Both the position numbers and the translations under genes were made by a program. A stretch of 64,000 bases of DNA from Xenorhabdus mauleonii (GTDB lineage: Bacteria > Pseudomonadota > Gammaproteobacteria > Enterobacterales > Enterobacteriaceae): contig NZ_FORG01000009.1 of NCBI RefSeq assembly GCF_900113945.1, positions 62,001 to 126,000 of the forward strand, given 5' to 3'. The notes beneath the pieces were generated by a model, which had not been told where the DNA came from, did no database searches, and saw only the letters and a list, made by a program, of their open reading frames with translations. Below, one piece after another: positions 9,026-16,884 of the stretch. How positions within the stretch are numbered: position 1 is the first letter of the stretch; each line of letters begins with the position of its first letter.

Positions 9026-10400
9026 TAAATAGTTCCTGTAACGCAGGCCATGAACGCTTGCTTTGGGCGTTCAACGGAATGGTTTTGACGACCCGCCAAT
9101 AGCGAGGCAAGGCGACGGATTCCAGCCAAGGCTTCAATTGATTGCGCCAATCCTGTGAAAATTTGCGCAGCCCCTGTTGCTGGTAACGTTGGTAGGCGTT
9201 GCTGTCTAAAACCACGACTGCACCAATATGATTACGCTTCCCGCGACTGATGAGCAGGGCTGCCGCATCAATGACGTCAGGTGTGTCACACAGACGTCGC
9301 TCAATCTCTGTCAGGGAAATGCGTTTTTCTTCAATTTTTACCAAGCGATCCCTACGCCCCAATAACGTGAAGTTGCCTTGGTCATCAAATTCAAACTGGT
9401 CATCCAGCACTAAGCCCGCAGACTCAGCAAGCAACGGAGAATAGACGCGCAGGTTTTTTTCGTCATCTTCCAAGAAGGAGACGCCCTTAAATTTCATCCA
9501 GATGGCATTCTCGGTTTTACGGCTGCGCCAAGCGATAACGCCGGTTTCGGTACAGCCATAAATTTCATTGGGGATGGTGCTGAGCCAGTGCATGGCTTGT
9601 TCAGCATGGGCAAAATGCAAAGGCCCACCCGCAGATACGACGAAAGTACAATCAGGGGCGGGGAGGCTGCTATCCAATCGCTGCAAAAAAGCCGGGCTGC
9701 TGATCAGTGCGCAACGGGGGCTATTGATTAGTTGTTCCGGAAATTCCACCAACTTGCGGTCAAAGGGGAGACCGAGTGACATTGGCAACCAGATGCGGAA
9801 TGTTAAACCATACAAATGCTGATGGCTGACTGATGCCCTGATAACGCAGGATTGGAGTTGTTCTCCCCACAGCGAGGCCAACCATTGAGATTCAAGATCC
9901 ATAGCGGCTACTGATTTGATGACCTGCTGGGGAGTGCCGGTTGAACCAGAGGTGAACATCACCAAAAAGGCATCGGGTGAGATGGTTGGTAATTCGACGT
10001 GAAGCGCAGTTTGAGGCGCAATATCCAATTCAGGCTGCCAACAAGGGCAGGATAATGCCAGTGGTAAATCTGTCAGCACGCCATCAAACAGGGATTGCTG
10101 CTCCTGCAATTGAGCTTCGCGGCAATGGCCCGGGATCACCGGGATCTGGCCTGCATACAGCGTCGCCAGCAATGCAACGCAGAAAGAGTAGCTATCGTCA
10201 AAGCACAGTGCCCAGCGGGAAGTGGCTTGTCCTTCATGTTGTTGGGACTGTTTTTTCAAACGCAGATACAGAGCAATGACATCCTGCCGAAATGTTTTCA
10301 GGCTGGTTTTTTTCTGGCTGTTTGAGTGGCTTTCCCAACAGATAACTCGATTGGGGCAATTATCCTCTGATAACCATTGGGATATCGGTTGTACTTTCAT
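9012..10400 (-). CDS. apeH: AMP-dependent aryl acid ligase ApeH
   Basis: This 462-residue member of the acyl-AMP ligase superfamily probably activates the aromatic starter acid (4-hydroxybenzoate type) with ATP and loads it on an APE acyl carrier protein. The phosphate-binding motif FTSGSTGTP is around residues 149-157, YGCTETG around 285, and a C-terminal NAQSKRSW supplies the candidate catalytic lysine. An upstream in-frame ATG at 10430 exists, but 10400 is chosen because it overlaps the apeG stop as ATGA. It lies between the membrane protein gene and the dehydratase, as in other APE loci. Confidence 0.89.
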   Translation of the reverse strand: MKVQPISQWLSEDNCPNRVICWESHSNSQKKTSLKTFRQDVIALYLRLKKQSQQHEGQATSRWALCFDDSYSFCVALLATLYAGQIPVIPGHCREAQLQEQQSLFDGVLTDLPLALSCPCWQPELDIAPQTALHVELPTISPDAFLVMFTSGSTGTPQQVIKSVAAMDLESQWLASLWGEQLQSCVIRASVSHQHLYGLTFRIWLPMSLGLPFDRKLVEFPEQLINSPRCALISSPAFLQRLDSSLPAPDCTFVVSAGGPLHFAHAEQAMHWLSTIPNEIYGCTETGVIAWRSRKTENAIWMKFKGVSFLEDDEKNLRVYSPLLAESAGLVLDDQFEFDDQGNFTLLGRRDRLVKIEEKRISLTEIERRLCDTPDVIDAAALLISRGKRNHIGAVVVLDSNAYQRYQQQGLRKFSQDWRNQLKPWLESVALPRYWRVVKTIPLNAQSKRSWPALQELFNETH

Positions 10401-10966
10401 TTTTTCCTTACCCGCTGACGCACCAGCCATTCAATGGAGATAAGTAATCCGATTAACAGGTAACTCACCATTCCGTTCCAGACTGTCCACAGGTTCATAT
10501 CGTTGTATAGGCAAGTGCCCAGCGCCACGGAACCATTAAACATAAAGAACAGGCACCAGATATAAGTGACCTTGCGCGTATACGCGACGCCCTCCGGAGG
10601 CAAATCAGGCTCTTTGAGACGCGCTACCCTTTCAATGATGGGAGGGCCATAACGTAATGAACCCGCAAAAATCATCAGCAAAACAACATTGACCACGACC
10701 GGGTAGTACATCAACAAGTGATGATTGCGCAGGAATAAACTGGCTAATCCCAGTGTTATCCCTGCGATGGATAATATCCATCCGCTATTCCAGCCAGTGT
10801 CTTGCTGATTGCGCGCGTGATGCTTGTTTATCAGTAATCGCACAACGAAAAACAGAATAATGACAGTTAATACTGCATGAAAATGGCCATAGGTGACCAT
10901 CGCCCACACTAAGAAAGGCCAGGCGATTAACATGACGGTATTGGCAATGCGGAGTAATAAAATCAA
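10397..10966 (-). CDS. apeG: APE integral membrane protein ApeG (COG4648-like)
   Basis: This 189-residue, strongly hydrophobic protein has about five to six membrane segments, including MILLLRIANTVMLIAWPFLV and a C-terminal helix before the basic tail RQRVRKK. It is a regular APE cluster member of unknown biochemical role, often listed as a COG4648 membrane protein. It is separated from the ACP gene apeF by 58 bases, the widest gap inside the operon, and overlaps apeH by 4 bases. A role in anchoring the biosynthetic complex or in lipid handling is only a guess. Confidence 0.82.
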   Translation of the reverse strand: MILLLRIANTVMLIAWPFLVWAMVTYGHFHAVLTVIILFFVVRLLINKHHARNQQDTGWNSGWILSIAGITLGLASLFLRNHHLLMYYPVVVNVVLLMIFAGSLRYGPPIIERVARLKEPDLPPEGVAYTRKVTYIWCLFFMFNGSVALGTCLYNDMNLWTVWNGMVSYLLIGLLISIEWLVRQRVRKK

Positions 10967-11024
10967 TTAACTATCCAAGTATTTACGGCTTGTTTCTATT
11001 TTTACTTTGCGGATTATTCGTCTT

Positions 11025-11276
11025 TCATTGTTCTTCGTTCAATAACTGCTCGACTGCATCGACAACATCTTGCACGGTACGAACAGATTTAAACGCTTCT
11101 GGTTTGATCTTGCGTCCCGTTTTTTTCTGTAAATGAACGACCATATCAACAGCGTCAATGCTGTCCAGTTCAAGATCTTCATAGAGTCGGGACTCAGGCG
11201 TAATGTCTTCAGGCGCCAGCTCAAATAACTGAACTAATAATTGTGATACTTCCTGAAAAATGGCTTGTTTTTCCAT
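11025..11276 (-). CDS. apeF: Acyl carrier protein ApeF
   Basis: This 83-residue acyl carrier protein has the phosphopantetheine site LELDSIDAVDMV, with Ser39 as the attachment residue. A four-helix ACP layout and acidic surface are evident. It is the second of two adjacent ACP genes (14 bases from apeE). In APE systems one ACP carries the growing chain and the other may carry a different intermediate or the starter; which does which cannot be told here. Confidence 0.92.
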   Translation of the reverse strand: MEKQAIFQEVSQLLVQLFELAPEDITPESRLYEDLELDSIDAVDMVVHLQKKTGRKIKPEAFKSVRTVQDVVDAVEQLLNEEQ

Positions 11277-11290
11277 GATGTCACCTGTTC

Positions 11291-11554
11291 TTATGCTTGT
11301 TGCGACTGGATGTAATGTGCCAATGTGGCGATTGAAGAAAAATGCTGGCGCATTTCTTCACTTTCGGAAGACAACACAATGCCATAGCGGTTTTTGACGG
11401 CCAAACCCAGTTCCAGAGCATCAATAGAATCCAGACCTAAGCCATCGCCAAACAGGGGAGCGTCAGTTTCAATATCAGCAGGGGTAAGATCTTCCAGATT
11501 CAGGGTATCTATAATGAGTTGTTTTATTTCAATGTGTAATTCTTGCATCATCAT
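11291..11554 (-). CDS. apeE: Acyl carrier protein ApeE
   Basis: This 87-residue acyl carrier protein has GLGLDSIDALELGL, with Ser43 as the predicted phosphopantetheinylation site. Three ATG codons lie at or near the start (MMMQEL); the exact one is uncertain by one or two residues. It is distinct from ApeF in sequence outside the DSID motif, so this is not a recent tandem copy. It is followed 14 bases later by apeF and preceded 12 bases by apeD. Confidence 0.92.
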   Translation of the reverse strand: MMMQELHIEIKQLIIDTLNLEDLTPADIETDAPLFGDGLGLDSIDALELGLAVKNRYGIVLSSESEEMRQHFSSIATLAHYIQSQQA

Positions 11555-11566
11555 ATCCGATAGTGA

Positions 11567-12358
11567 TTAATTTGTTGGTGTTAGTAATTGAGTGAGCTGA
11601 CGATTGAGTTGACGGGCTGCGATGGCGTGCCCATTTTCAATACTGACAGCAAAATTTTCGTTGGTGAGATGGTCACCAATTGTGATTGTATAAATGGGTT
11701 TTTTCGGCGGAATTTGATACCACTTGCTTTTTTTATCCAGCATTTTTTGGCTGCAAGTAATATGTATGATCCGTAGATCACACTCACACCGTACGGCAAT
11801 ATTGGCCGCCCCGCGTTGAAGTGAAATAGGATGACCAGGGGTTGTACGCGTTCCTTCCGGGAAAATTAAGATATTGTGGCCGGAAGACAGGCGCTTACGG
11901 CAGACGGGCAGCAACGTTTCTGCCTCACTGTTAATGAGGTAGCGGGCAGAGCGGATCACGCCATTCACAAATGGATTGCGCAGTAACGAGGATTTCACGA
12001 TGCAATCTACGTCGGGCATCGTTGATGCCAATATGACGTAATCTAACAACGTCGGGTGATTAGCAACAATCAGGCATCCTTTATCCGCCCGAACTTTCTC
12101 CAAACCTCTAAAATGGTAATCCAGCACACCTAATTTTCGGGTCAGAAAAAGGAACAAGCGAAAACTGACGGAAATGCTGTGGCGTGCAATACGGCAACGT
12201 TTTTCTTCATTGCGTTGGAAAACCAGCAGCAAATTAAACCAGGTCAAGGAAAGGAGTAAACCGCCAATACCAAACAGGGCAAAACAAAGCCCTGTCATAA
12301 GTAAACGCCAAAGCCAATTAATTCGTTCAACGACAGTGATTGCAATGCTCTTCATCAT
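11567..12358 (-). CDS. apeD: APE lysophospholipid-type acyltransferase ApeD
   Basis: This 263-residue 1-acylglycerol-3-phosphate acyltransferase-like protein has the HX4D motif in VANHPTLLDYVIL and the block III motif IFPEGTRTTPG, plus an N-terminal membrane helix (about 15-40). It may attach the finished chain to a lipid acceptor. A longer ORF to 12430 overlaps apeC coding sequence by 71 bases; the MMKSIAI start at 12358, directly behind the apeC stop, is preferred. It is one of three LPLAT-fold activities in the window's pigment locus and plsC pair, but far in sequence from PlsC. Confidence 0.85.
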   Translation of the reverse strand: MMKSIAITVVERINWLWRLLMTGLCFALFGIGGLLLSLTWFNLLLVFQRNEEKRCRIARHSISVSFRLFLFLTRKLGVLDYHFRGLEKVRADKGCLIVANHPTLLDYVILASTMPDVDCIVKSSLLRNPFVNGVIRSARYLINSEAETLLPVCRKRLSSGHNILIFPEGTRTTPGHPISLQRGAANIAVRCECDLRIIHITCSQKMLDKKSKWYQIPPKKPIYTITIGDHLTNENFAVSIENGHAIAARQLNRQLTQLLTPTN

Positions 12359-12359
12359 C

Positions 12360-13079
12360 TTACCCAGCCCAGCACCATCGGCAATGATCCCCGGAAACAA
12401 CGAAATTTTGCCCACCTTGCAGCCAGCCATGAAGAAACTGGAGGCTTTGCGGAAGGTCAGGCTCGGTTTCCTGTGAAGTTTGTTTGGTGCAATGAAGAGA
12501 CGTTCCTTGCTCCAATAGCAGGGCTACCGCGAAGGGGTAGTTTGGTACACTGGCATCAATGACATTGTTGTAAAAATGTGGGATTTCTCCATCAAAATCG
12601 ACAATCAGCACTTTTTTATGACCGGCATGGAACAGTGAAAATACTTCAAATAATCCTTGCTGGAAGCTGTCAATGCCGGCTGAAACTGAAGAGGAAACAA
12701 GAGGGGCTTTGGCCACAATAGTCAGATTGCCGACAGACGAATTATGAACTGACATGGCAAAATTGGTTGGTGAAACACTCTCAGCCTGCGCTAGATTTTG
12801 CAGTATTTGATAATTGCGCTCCAATTCACCGTGACGGCTGGTATAAACAATAGCGTCAACTTGGTGGCGGCGCAGGATGCTCAAACCACAATCCACAGCA
12901 AGACGGCTGCCTGAGCTGAGTCGGCGAGCTGTCATCATGGGCAATTGAGAGCATTTTGCTAATGGGTGAGACTTATCAATTATTGCAGGAGAAGTTGCAG
13001 ACCATTCTGCCCATTCTTCAGGCGTGGAAAGTCCCGGTGCAATGGCTTGCCAATCTATAATATCCAATGTCAATTTCAT
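12360..13079 (-). CDS. apeC: APE chain length factor ApeC (ketosynthase-like, no catalytic Cys)
   Basis: This 239-residue protein has a truncated ketosynthase N-terminal fold. Where a ketosynthase would have its nucleophile, the sequence reads MSVHNSSVGNLT without cysteine, as expected for a chain-length factor. It should pair with ApeO and set the number of elongation rounds. The length is well below a full KS (about 400), which is normal for the beta-ketoacyl synthase-like ApeC group. It lies 13 bases behind apeB and directly abuts apeD. Confidence 0.85.
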   Translation of the reverse strand: MKLTLDIIDWQAIAPGLSTPEEWAEWSATSPAIIDKSHPLAKCSQLPMMTARRLSSGSRLAVDCGLSILRRHQVDAIVYTSRHGELERNYQILQNLAQAESVSPTNFAMSVHNSSVGNLTIVAKAPLVSSSVSAGIDSFQQGLFEVFSLFHAGHKKVLIVDFDGEIPHFYNNVIDASVPNYPFAVALLLEQGTSLHCTKQTSQETEPDLPQSLQFLHGWLQGGQNFVVSGDHCRWCWAG

Positions 13080-13092
13080 GAAATACCGTGTG

Positions 13093-14166
13093 TTACTGCT
13101 TTTTGCAGATCAGTAAAGTATGACCAAGACCTAACTGATCAATCTGGTTCTCTATTATCAACCCTGCTTTATGAAGGAATTGGGTAAAATCATTAATGCT
13201 ATAAAAACGACTGTTACCATTTGCCATGCATGTAAAATAAAGCGAAGTCGCATTGAGGCTGTAAGCCGCTGCTTCAAAAGGCTGGCAGTCCCAGAATAGC
13301 TCCATGATGCAGATCCGTGAATCTGGTTTCATTGCTGTTGAGATCTTGCGTAGAATGCCTACAATTTGTGTTTCGGAAAAACAATCCAGGAATTGGCTCA
13401 TCCACCAGATATCAGCGTCGGTGGGTAAATCCTTATCCGATAACATATCAACGGGATAGCCGGAAATACGATCAGCCATGCCTTGGCTGCGTATATTTTC
13501 TTCAGCCAGTTTTATTTGCTGGGGTAAATCCAAAATAGTGACGCTGACTTTACTGTCATATTGGCAACAGCGCAATGCCCATTTTCCTGTATTGCCACCA
13601 ACATCATAAATCACTTTGGGATCGAGGGAGAAAATGGTTTTTAAGGCTTCACTGAAGGCGGAATCGGAATAAAAATGGTCAAAGGAAAACCAGCTTGTTT
13701 TTGCAGGTTCGGGCAATTGGCTGAGGGCTGGGTAAATTGTGGACCACTCGCCGAATACCTGCAATCCAGCGGGTTTATTTTTCATAAGAGATTCTTTGAG
13801 GTGAAATAACCCTTGATAACAGACATCCTGGGTAAAATCCATATTGACGCGTGTCATTTTATCATGCAGCAAATAATGCCCAATTTTGCCGAGGAAATAG
13901 CGTTCATCTTTCTTAATGATAATTCTGCCGCTCAACCCCATATCAAGCAGAATACCGACACCGTAATTGTCTAATTCAGAATAACCACAGATTTCGTCTC
14001 TCGTTGCTCCGTTTTTATGGTTTTTATCCAGGAAAGATAAAATTCCACAATCACGCAAACCAATGGCAGTTTGAAATAGCATGGGAGCAAAAGCAATGCG
14101 CTGGGCTTCAGTAATTGCCTCAAGTGCACTGATATCATCCTTGTCATAATCGTAGGGTGTGGTCAT
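13093..14166 (-). CDS. apeB: SAM-dependent methyltransferase ApeB
   Basis: This 357-residue class I methyltransferase has an N-terminal dimerisation/winged-helix part (about 1-110), as in O-methyltransferases of secondary metabolism, and the SAM-binding glycine motif DVGGNTG at 188-194. It opens the APE operon and probably methylates the aryl head group. A region of 113 bases with two stem-loops separates it from the upstream lipoprotein gene, so the operon promoter may lie there or ahead of the lipoprotein gene. Confidence 0.87.
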   Translation of the reverse strand: MTTPYDYDKDDISALEAITEAQRIAFAPMLFQTAIGLRDCGILSFLDKNHKNGATRDEICGYSELDNYGVGILLDMGLSGRIIIKKDERYFLGKIGHYLLHDKMTRVNMDFTQDVCYQGLFHLKESLMKNKPAGLQVFGEWSTIYPALSQLPEPAKTSWFSFDHFYSDSAFSEALKTIFSLDPKVIYDVGGNTGKWALRCCQYDSKVSVTILDLPQQIKLAEENIRSQGMADRISGYPVDMLSDKDLPTDADIWWMSQFLDCFSETQIVGILRKISTAMKPDSRICIMELFWDCQPFEAAAYSLNATSLYFTCMANGNSRFYSINDFTQFLHKAGLIIENQIDQLGLGHTLLICKKQ

Positions 14167-14184
14167 ATATTTAAATATCCGATA

Positions 14185-14269
14185 TCTATGGCCAGAAAAA
14201 TGGCCTGAAAAAATATTAAAGCGTCAAAACCTATTCATCCGGCATTTTTGTCCATTGGAATAGGTTTTG
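14185..14269 (-). promoter_or_regulatory. Two stem-loops ahead of the APE operon
   Basis: The 113-bp gap between the lipoprotein gene and apeB holds a perfect 12-bp inverted repeat (14225-14236 with 14258-14269, arm CAAAACCTATTC, 21-base loop). A smaller hairpin GGCCA/TGGCC lies around 14190-14205, just ahead of the apeB start. On the minus strand the first hairpin is followed by T-rich sequence. The pair could be a leaky terminator, an attenuator or an mRNA processing site setting pigment gene expression. No function is demonstrated by sequence. Confidence 0.4.
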
Positions 14270-14279
14270 AATTTGATGA

Positions 14280-14669
14280 TTACTGATTAGCCAACAGGGC
14301 TAAATTTAACTGAATATCTTTATCCAAGTTATTAACCCAGCGATTATAGTTGCGGTGAATTGTACCGTTTTTCTCTCTTAATTTATGGCTGCCAACATAA
14401 TTAATAACGTAGTTTTTATTGGTATAAGTGATGCGAATTTGAGCATCGTGATCACGATTTTTCAGGAACCCATCAATGACACCTGGAGAAACTTCCGTCA
14501 TGACCCATTTGCGTTTTTTACCTGCTTCCAAAATCGCTTTTTTCACGCTTGGCAGGGAGTTGTGGCTCATGATTGTGGTTTGAGGAGTCAAGATCGGCAT
14601 ATTACGTGCGCAGCCAGCAAGCGTGAGAATACAAACCAGACTGGCCAATAGTTTATGGGAAGTTTTCAT
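14280..14669 (-). CDS. Small lipoprotein upstream of APE operon (possible ApeA)
   Basis: This 129-residue protein has a clear lipoprotein signal: MKTSHKLLASLVCILTLAGC with the LAGC lipobox ending at Cys20. The mature part is basic and has no domain I can name. The gene is co-oriented with the pigment operon and 113 bases ahead of apeB. Small lipoproteins of this size often head APE clusters, sometimes misnamed as excinuclease fragments, so this may be ApeA, but I assign that only tentatively. Confidence 0.7.
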   Translation of the reverse strand: MKTSHKLLASLVCILTLAGCARNMPILTPQTTIMSHNSLPSVKKAILEAGKKRKWVMTEVSPGVIDGFLKNRDHDAQIRITYTNKNYVINYVGSHKLREKNGTIHRNYNRWVNNLDKDIQLNLALLANQ

Positions 14670-15551
14670 GTTGTTCTCTTGTTAGATAAGGAGGTATAAC
14701 TTGCGTAATAGTTCATTTACGTCGATGAGTTTAAATAAATTCTGATAGTCCTGCTACATTTATTGTCCATCAGAAACACCAAAGAAAGAATGTCATTGAA
14801 AGTCTTAAGCGAAAATACACAATTTTATCTCTATGTTTATTCGGCTTTACAGCTAAATCAACTGTGTTGAGTGGTGTTTGTATTTATTTTCTCTATTGGA
14901 TTTAAATTGAATGAATAAGAGTAATTTTCGGATTTTTCTGTTTATATATTCCATTTTTATTTAATTATTAATAAGTTTATTCCTCAGTTCTATGATAGAT
15001 AATAACGAAATAGTTTCTATAGTTATTTATAGATTGATTTATGCGTTAATTACATATTTCGATGTATTTTTACGGAGTGATATTTTTTTGAATTGAACTT
15101 TCGGTTAGGTGTAATCAACTTATATGGGGGCGTTTTTTTACACTCTTTCCGCTATTTTGTTATTTTCCAATTCAAGTAATTAACTAGTTTTCTAACTGTA
15201 TCGGGGACAAGTTGGTTTATCTTTATTTCGGCTATAGTGTTAAGTGCGGAGCAGTACAGTATCCTTAAACGCTTATACGAATTCGCTTATTAAGTCAGAT
15301 AAACCAATCAGTTAAAGTAGCTGCGTCATTGGCAAAACCCAATGGTCAAGGTTTCGCATCCCTGAGTATTCAAACATGGGTAGGAAGTTGTTATCAATGT
15401 GTCTGCTATCGACATCTTCAATGGTGATTCAGGGAGGGGAGACTTCGACTAGCTGCTATTTTGATTCGTATGGTCAACGCATTGAGCGTAAAGTGCGCGA
15501 TAAGCCGCTGGCATAATCACCCATTTGCTTGTTATTTATCTGGGCGTTTTG
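14670..15551. other. AT-rich gene-poor region with possible decayed element fragments
   Basis: About 880 bases hold no convincing gene. The part from 14700 to 15230 is very AT-rich. From about 15310 to 15515 the plus strand carries short coding-like runs broken by stops and frame changes, such as ASLAKPNGQGFASLSIQTWVG and then, in another frame, GGETSTSCYFDSYGQRIERK. They recall the short regulatory ORFs near the immunity region of P4-like satellite phages, but I cannot confirm a match. Their place against the 3' end of a tRNA gene suggests remnants of an integrated element. Confidence 0.35.
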
Positions 15552-15683
15552 ATGTTTATGGGATGTGATTGGTGTCACGGAGGGAAATACGAGAACGCTT
15601 GTTACTGTAGCGGTATTAACCGGTCATGCCTCACGCTACTGCCAGAAGGTATTCTAGAAAAAACTAAGGGGTCGCACTTTTGA
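15552..15683 (+). pseudogene. 43-codon cysteine-rich ORF, probable element remnant
   Basis: An ATG at 15552 opens a 43-residue frame with five cysteines, containing ENACYCSGINRSCLTLLPEG, that ends inside the loop of the tRNA terminator. It continues the coding-like material on its left and may be the tail of a degenerate phage or satellite ORF. No ribosome binding site is obvious and no function can be given. Confidence 0.25.
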
Positions 15684-15694
15684 TGCGACCCCTT
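15655..15694 (-). terminator. Intrinsic terminator of the tRNA-Ile gene
   Basis: A perfect 11-bp inverted repeat (15666-15676 with 15684-15694, arm AAGGGGTCGCA, 7-base loop) starts 8 bases beyond the encoded CCA. On the minus strand it is followed by AGTTTTTT, a standard rho-independent layout. Confidence 0.85.
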
Positions 15695-15702
15695 GATAAT
15701 TC

Positions 15703-15778
15703 TGGTGGCCCCTGCTGGACTTGAACCAGCGACCAAGCGATTATGAGTCGCCTGCTCTAACCACTGAGCTAAGGGGCC
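15703..15778 (-). tRNA. ileX: tRNA-Ile2 (anticodon CAU, lysidine type)
   Basis: The 76-base gene folds as a full cloverleaf: acceptor GGCCCCT pairs with AGGGGCC, the T-loop is GTTCAAGTC, and CCA is encoded. The anticodon is CAU (complement of 15743-15745). The sequence matches what I recall of E. coli ileX, whose C34 is turned into lysidine by TilS to read AUA; it is not an initiator or elongator Met tRNA. As in E. coli it lies near rpoD. Its 3' end faces the gene-poor remnant region and the APE locus, which is the usual integration side for tRNA-targeting elements. Confidence 0.93.
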
Positions 15779-16053
15779 AGTGATGCGGAGGATTATACGG
15801 TACAGTTTGGTATTAGGTCTAGTCCCGAAAAATCTGTATGCGTATTTTATATACAATAATCACCTTCTTTTAACACACTTCCATCAATTGCCTGTGTTTT
15901 TAGTGATATCGATAGCTTTTCTAATAAATATTTCTGATTATTTATTGTACTTGACTCATACTCTGGCCGGCAAACGTGTTGATATAATTTTATTTCTTCA
16001 TTGATTTTTAATCATTTTGATAACTTTCTATGAAAATATCTTTGTGAGTGAAT

Positions 16054-16830
16054 ATGAACGAGCGTCACTTGTCAGAGGCGATTCTGTCTCATCATCAAAT
16101 AGAAGATTATTTTTACTCATCTATTAGTCTAATGCATCAGCATATCAGTGAAGATGTCCGTGCTTATGTAACAGGTGTTGAAGTATATGTATTGAACTTT
16201 TTGCTGGTCACGGATAATCATTCCCAAGTTGCAGAAAATGTGCAAAAAGGCATCCGGTTACTGGACGAGAACTTTGATGTGCCGTTTGCGGTTTATGCTG
16301 TGCAGCCAAACCATCAAACACGGGAAGTGCTCCAGCAAGCAGGGTTTGTGCCCGATGCTGATGGCATAACTACGGCTATGCAGCTTGATTTAATGAATTG
16401 GCCGATAAATGATGTAGCGGCTGAATATGATATTCGCTGTGTTGAGCATGAACTGGGGAATTGGGCAATCCCAGTGGAAAGTGCGTTTGAGACCGGCAGC
16501 CTGCTCTCCGCGCAATATCTAAAATGTCATCAGGCAGCAGTAGAAGCAGGCAAATCCCTGCAACATTATGCTTTGTATGTCGATGGCCAGCCAGCCTGTG
16601 CGTTAACGTTATCAAGATTGGGAAATATTGTGCGCTTTGATGATATTGGCACGGTGACGGACATGCAGAGGAAAGGATATGCGTCTGCCTTGGTAAATCA
16701 TGTGCTGAAGGAAGTAAAGCAGCAAGGTGCAATTGCGTGTTATCTGGATGCTTCACGTGATGGGAATGGGGTGTATCTACGTACTGGCTTCCAGCCATTG
16801 TTCGAATATCAGGGATTTATTCGCGAATAA
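16054..16830 (+). CDS. GNAT family N-acetyltransferase
   Basis: This 258-residue protein has a C-terminal GNAT domain (about 130-255). The acetyl-CoA site is in DIGTVTDMQRKGYASALVNHVL, a variant of the R/QxxGxG/A motif, and a YLDASRDGNGVYLRTGF segment forms the last strand and helix. The N-terminal 120 residues lack a second clear acetyl-CoA motif. A GTG two codons earlier (16048) is an alternative start; the ATG has a GTGAG about five bases ahead. The substrate is unknown. It is convergent with rpoD and shares its terminator region. Confidence 0.82.
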   Translation: MNERHLSEAILSHHQIEDYFYSSISLMHQHISEDVRAYVTGVEVYVLNFLLVTDNHSQVAENVQKGIRLLDENFDVPFAVYAVQPNHQTREVLQQAGFVPDADGITTAMQLDLMNWPINDVAAEYDIRCVEHELGNWAIPVESAFETGSLLSAQYLKCHQAAVEAGKSLQHYALYVDGQPACALTLSRLGNIVRFDDIGTVTDMQRKGYASALVNHVLKEVKQQGAIACYLDASRDGNGVYLRTGFQPLFEYQGFIRE

Positions 16831-16832
16831 TA

Positions 16833-16862
16833 AAAAAGCGCCTGCCGGAGCAGACGCTTTTC
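16833..16862. terminator. Bidirectional terminator between GNAT gene and rpoD
   Basis: The inverted repeat AAAAGCG-CTGC / GCAG-CGCTTTT has an A-run on its left and a T-run on its right, so it can stop transcription of both convergent genes. Confidence 0.8.
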
Positions 16863-16884
16863 AGGTAATCAGCAAGCTTGTTGA

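Noticed and set aside
9012-10430. Longer apeH form starting at 10430
   Set aside because: The first ten residues are coded within apeG and the ATGA overlap at 10400 gives the standard coupling seen across the operon.
11567-12430. Longer apeD form starting at 12430
   Set aside because: It would overlap the end of apeC by 71 bases with residues not typical of the family; the ATG at 12358 directly after the apeC stop fits better.
15703-15778. tRNA-Met
   Set aside because: The CAU anticodon alone would suggest Met, but the body matches the lysidine-modified minor isoleucine tRNA as I recall it from E. coli, and its place near rpoD fits ileX.
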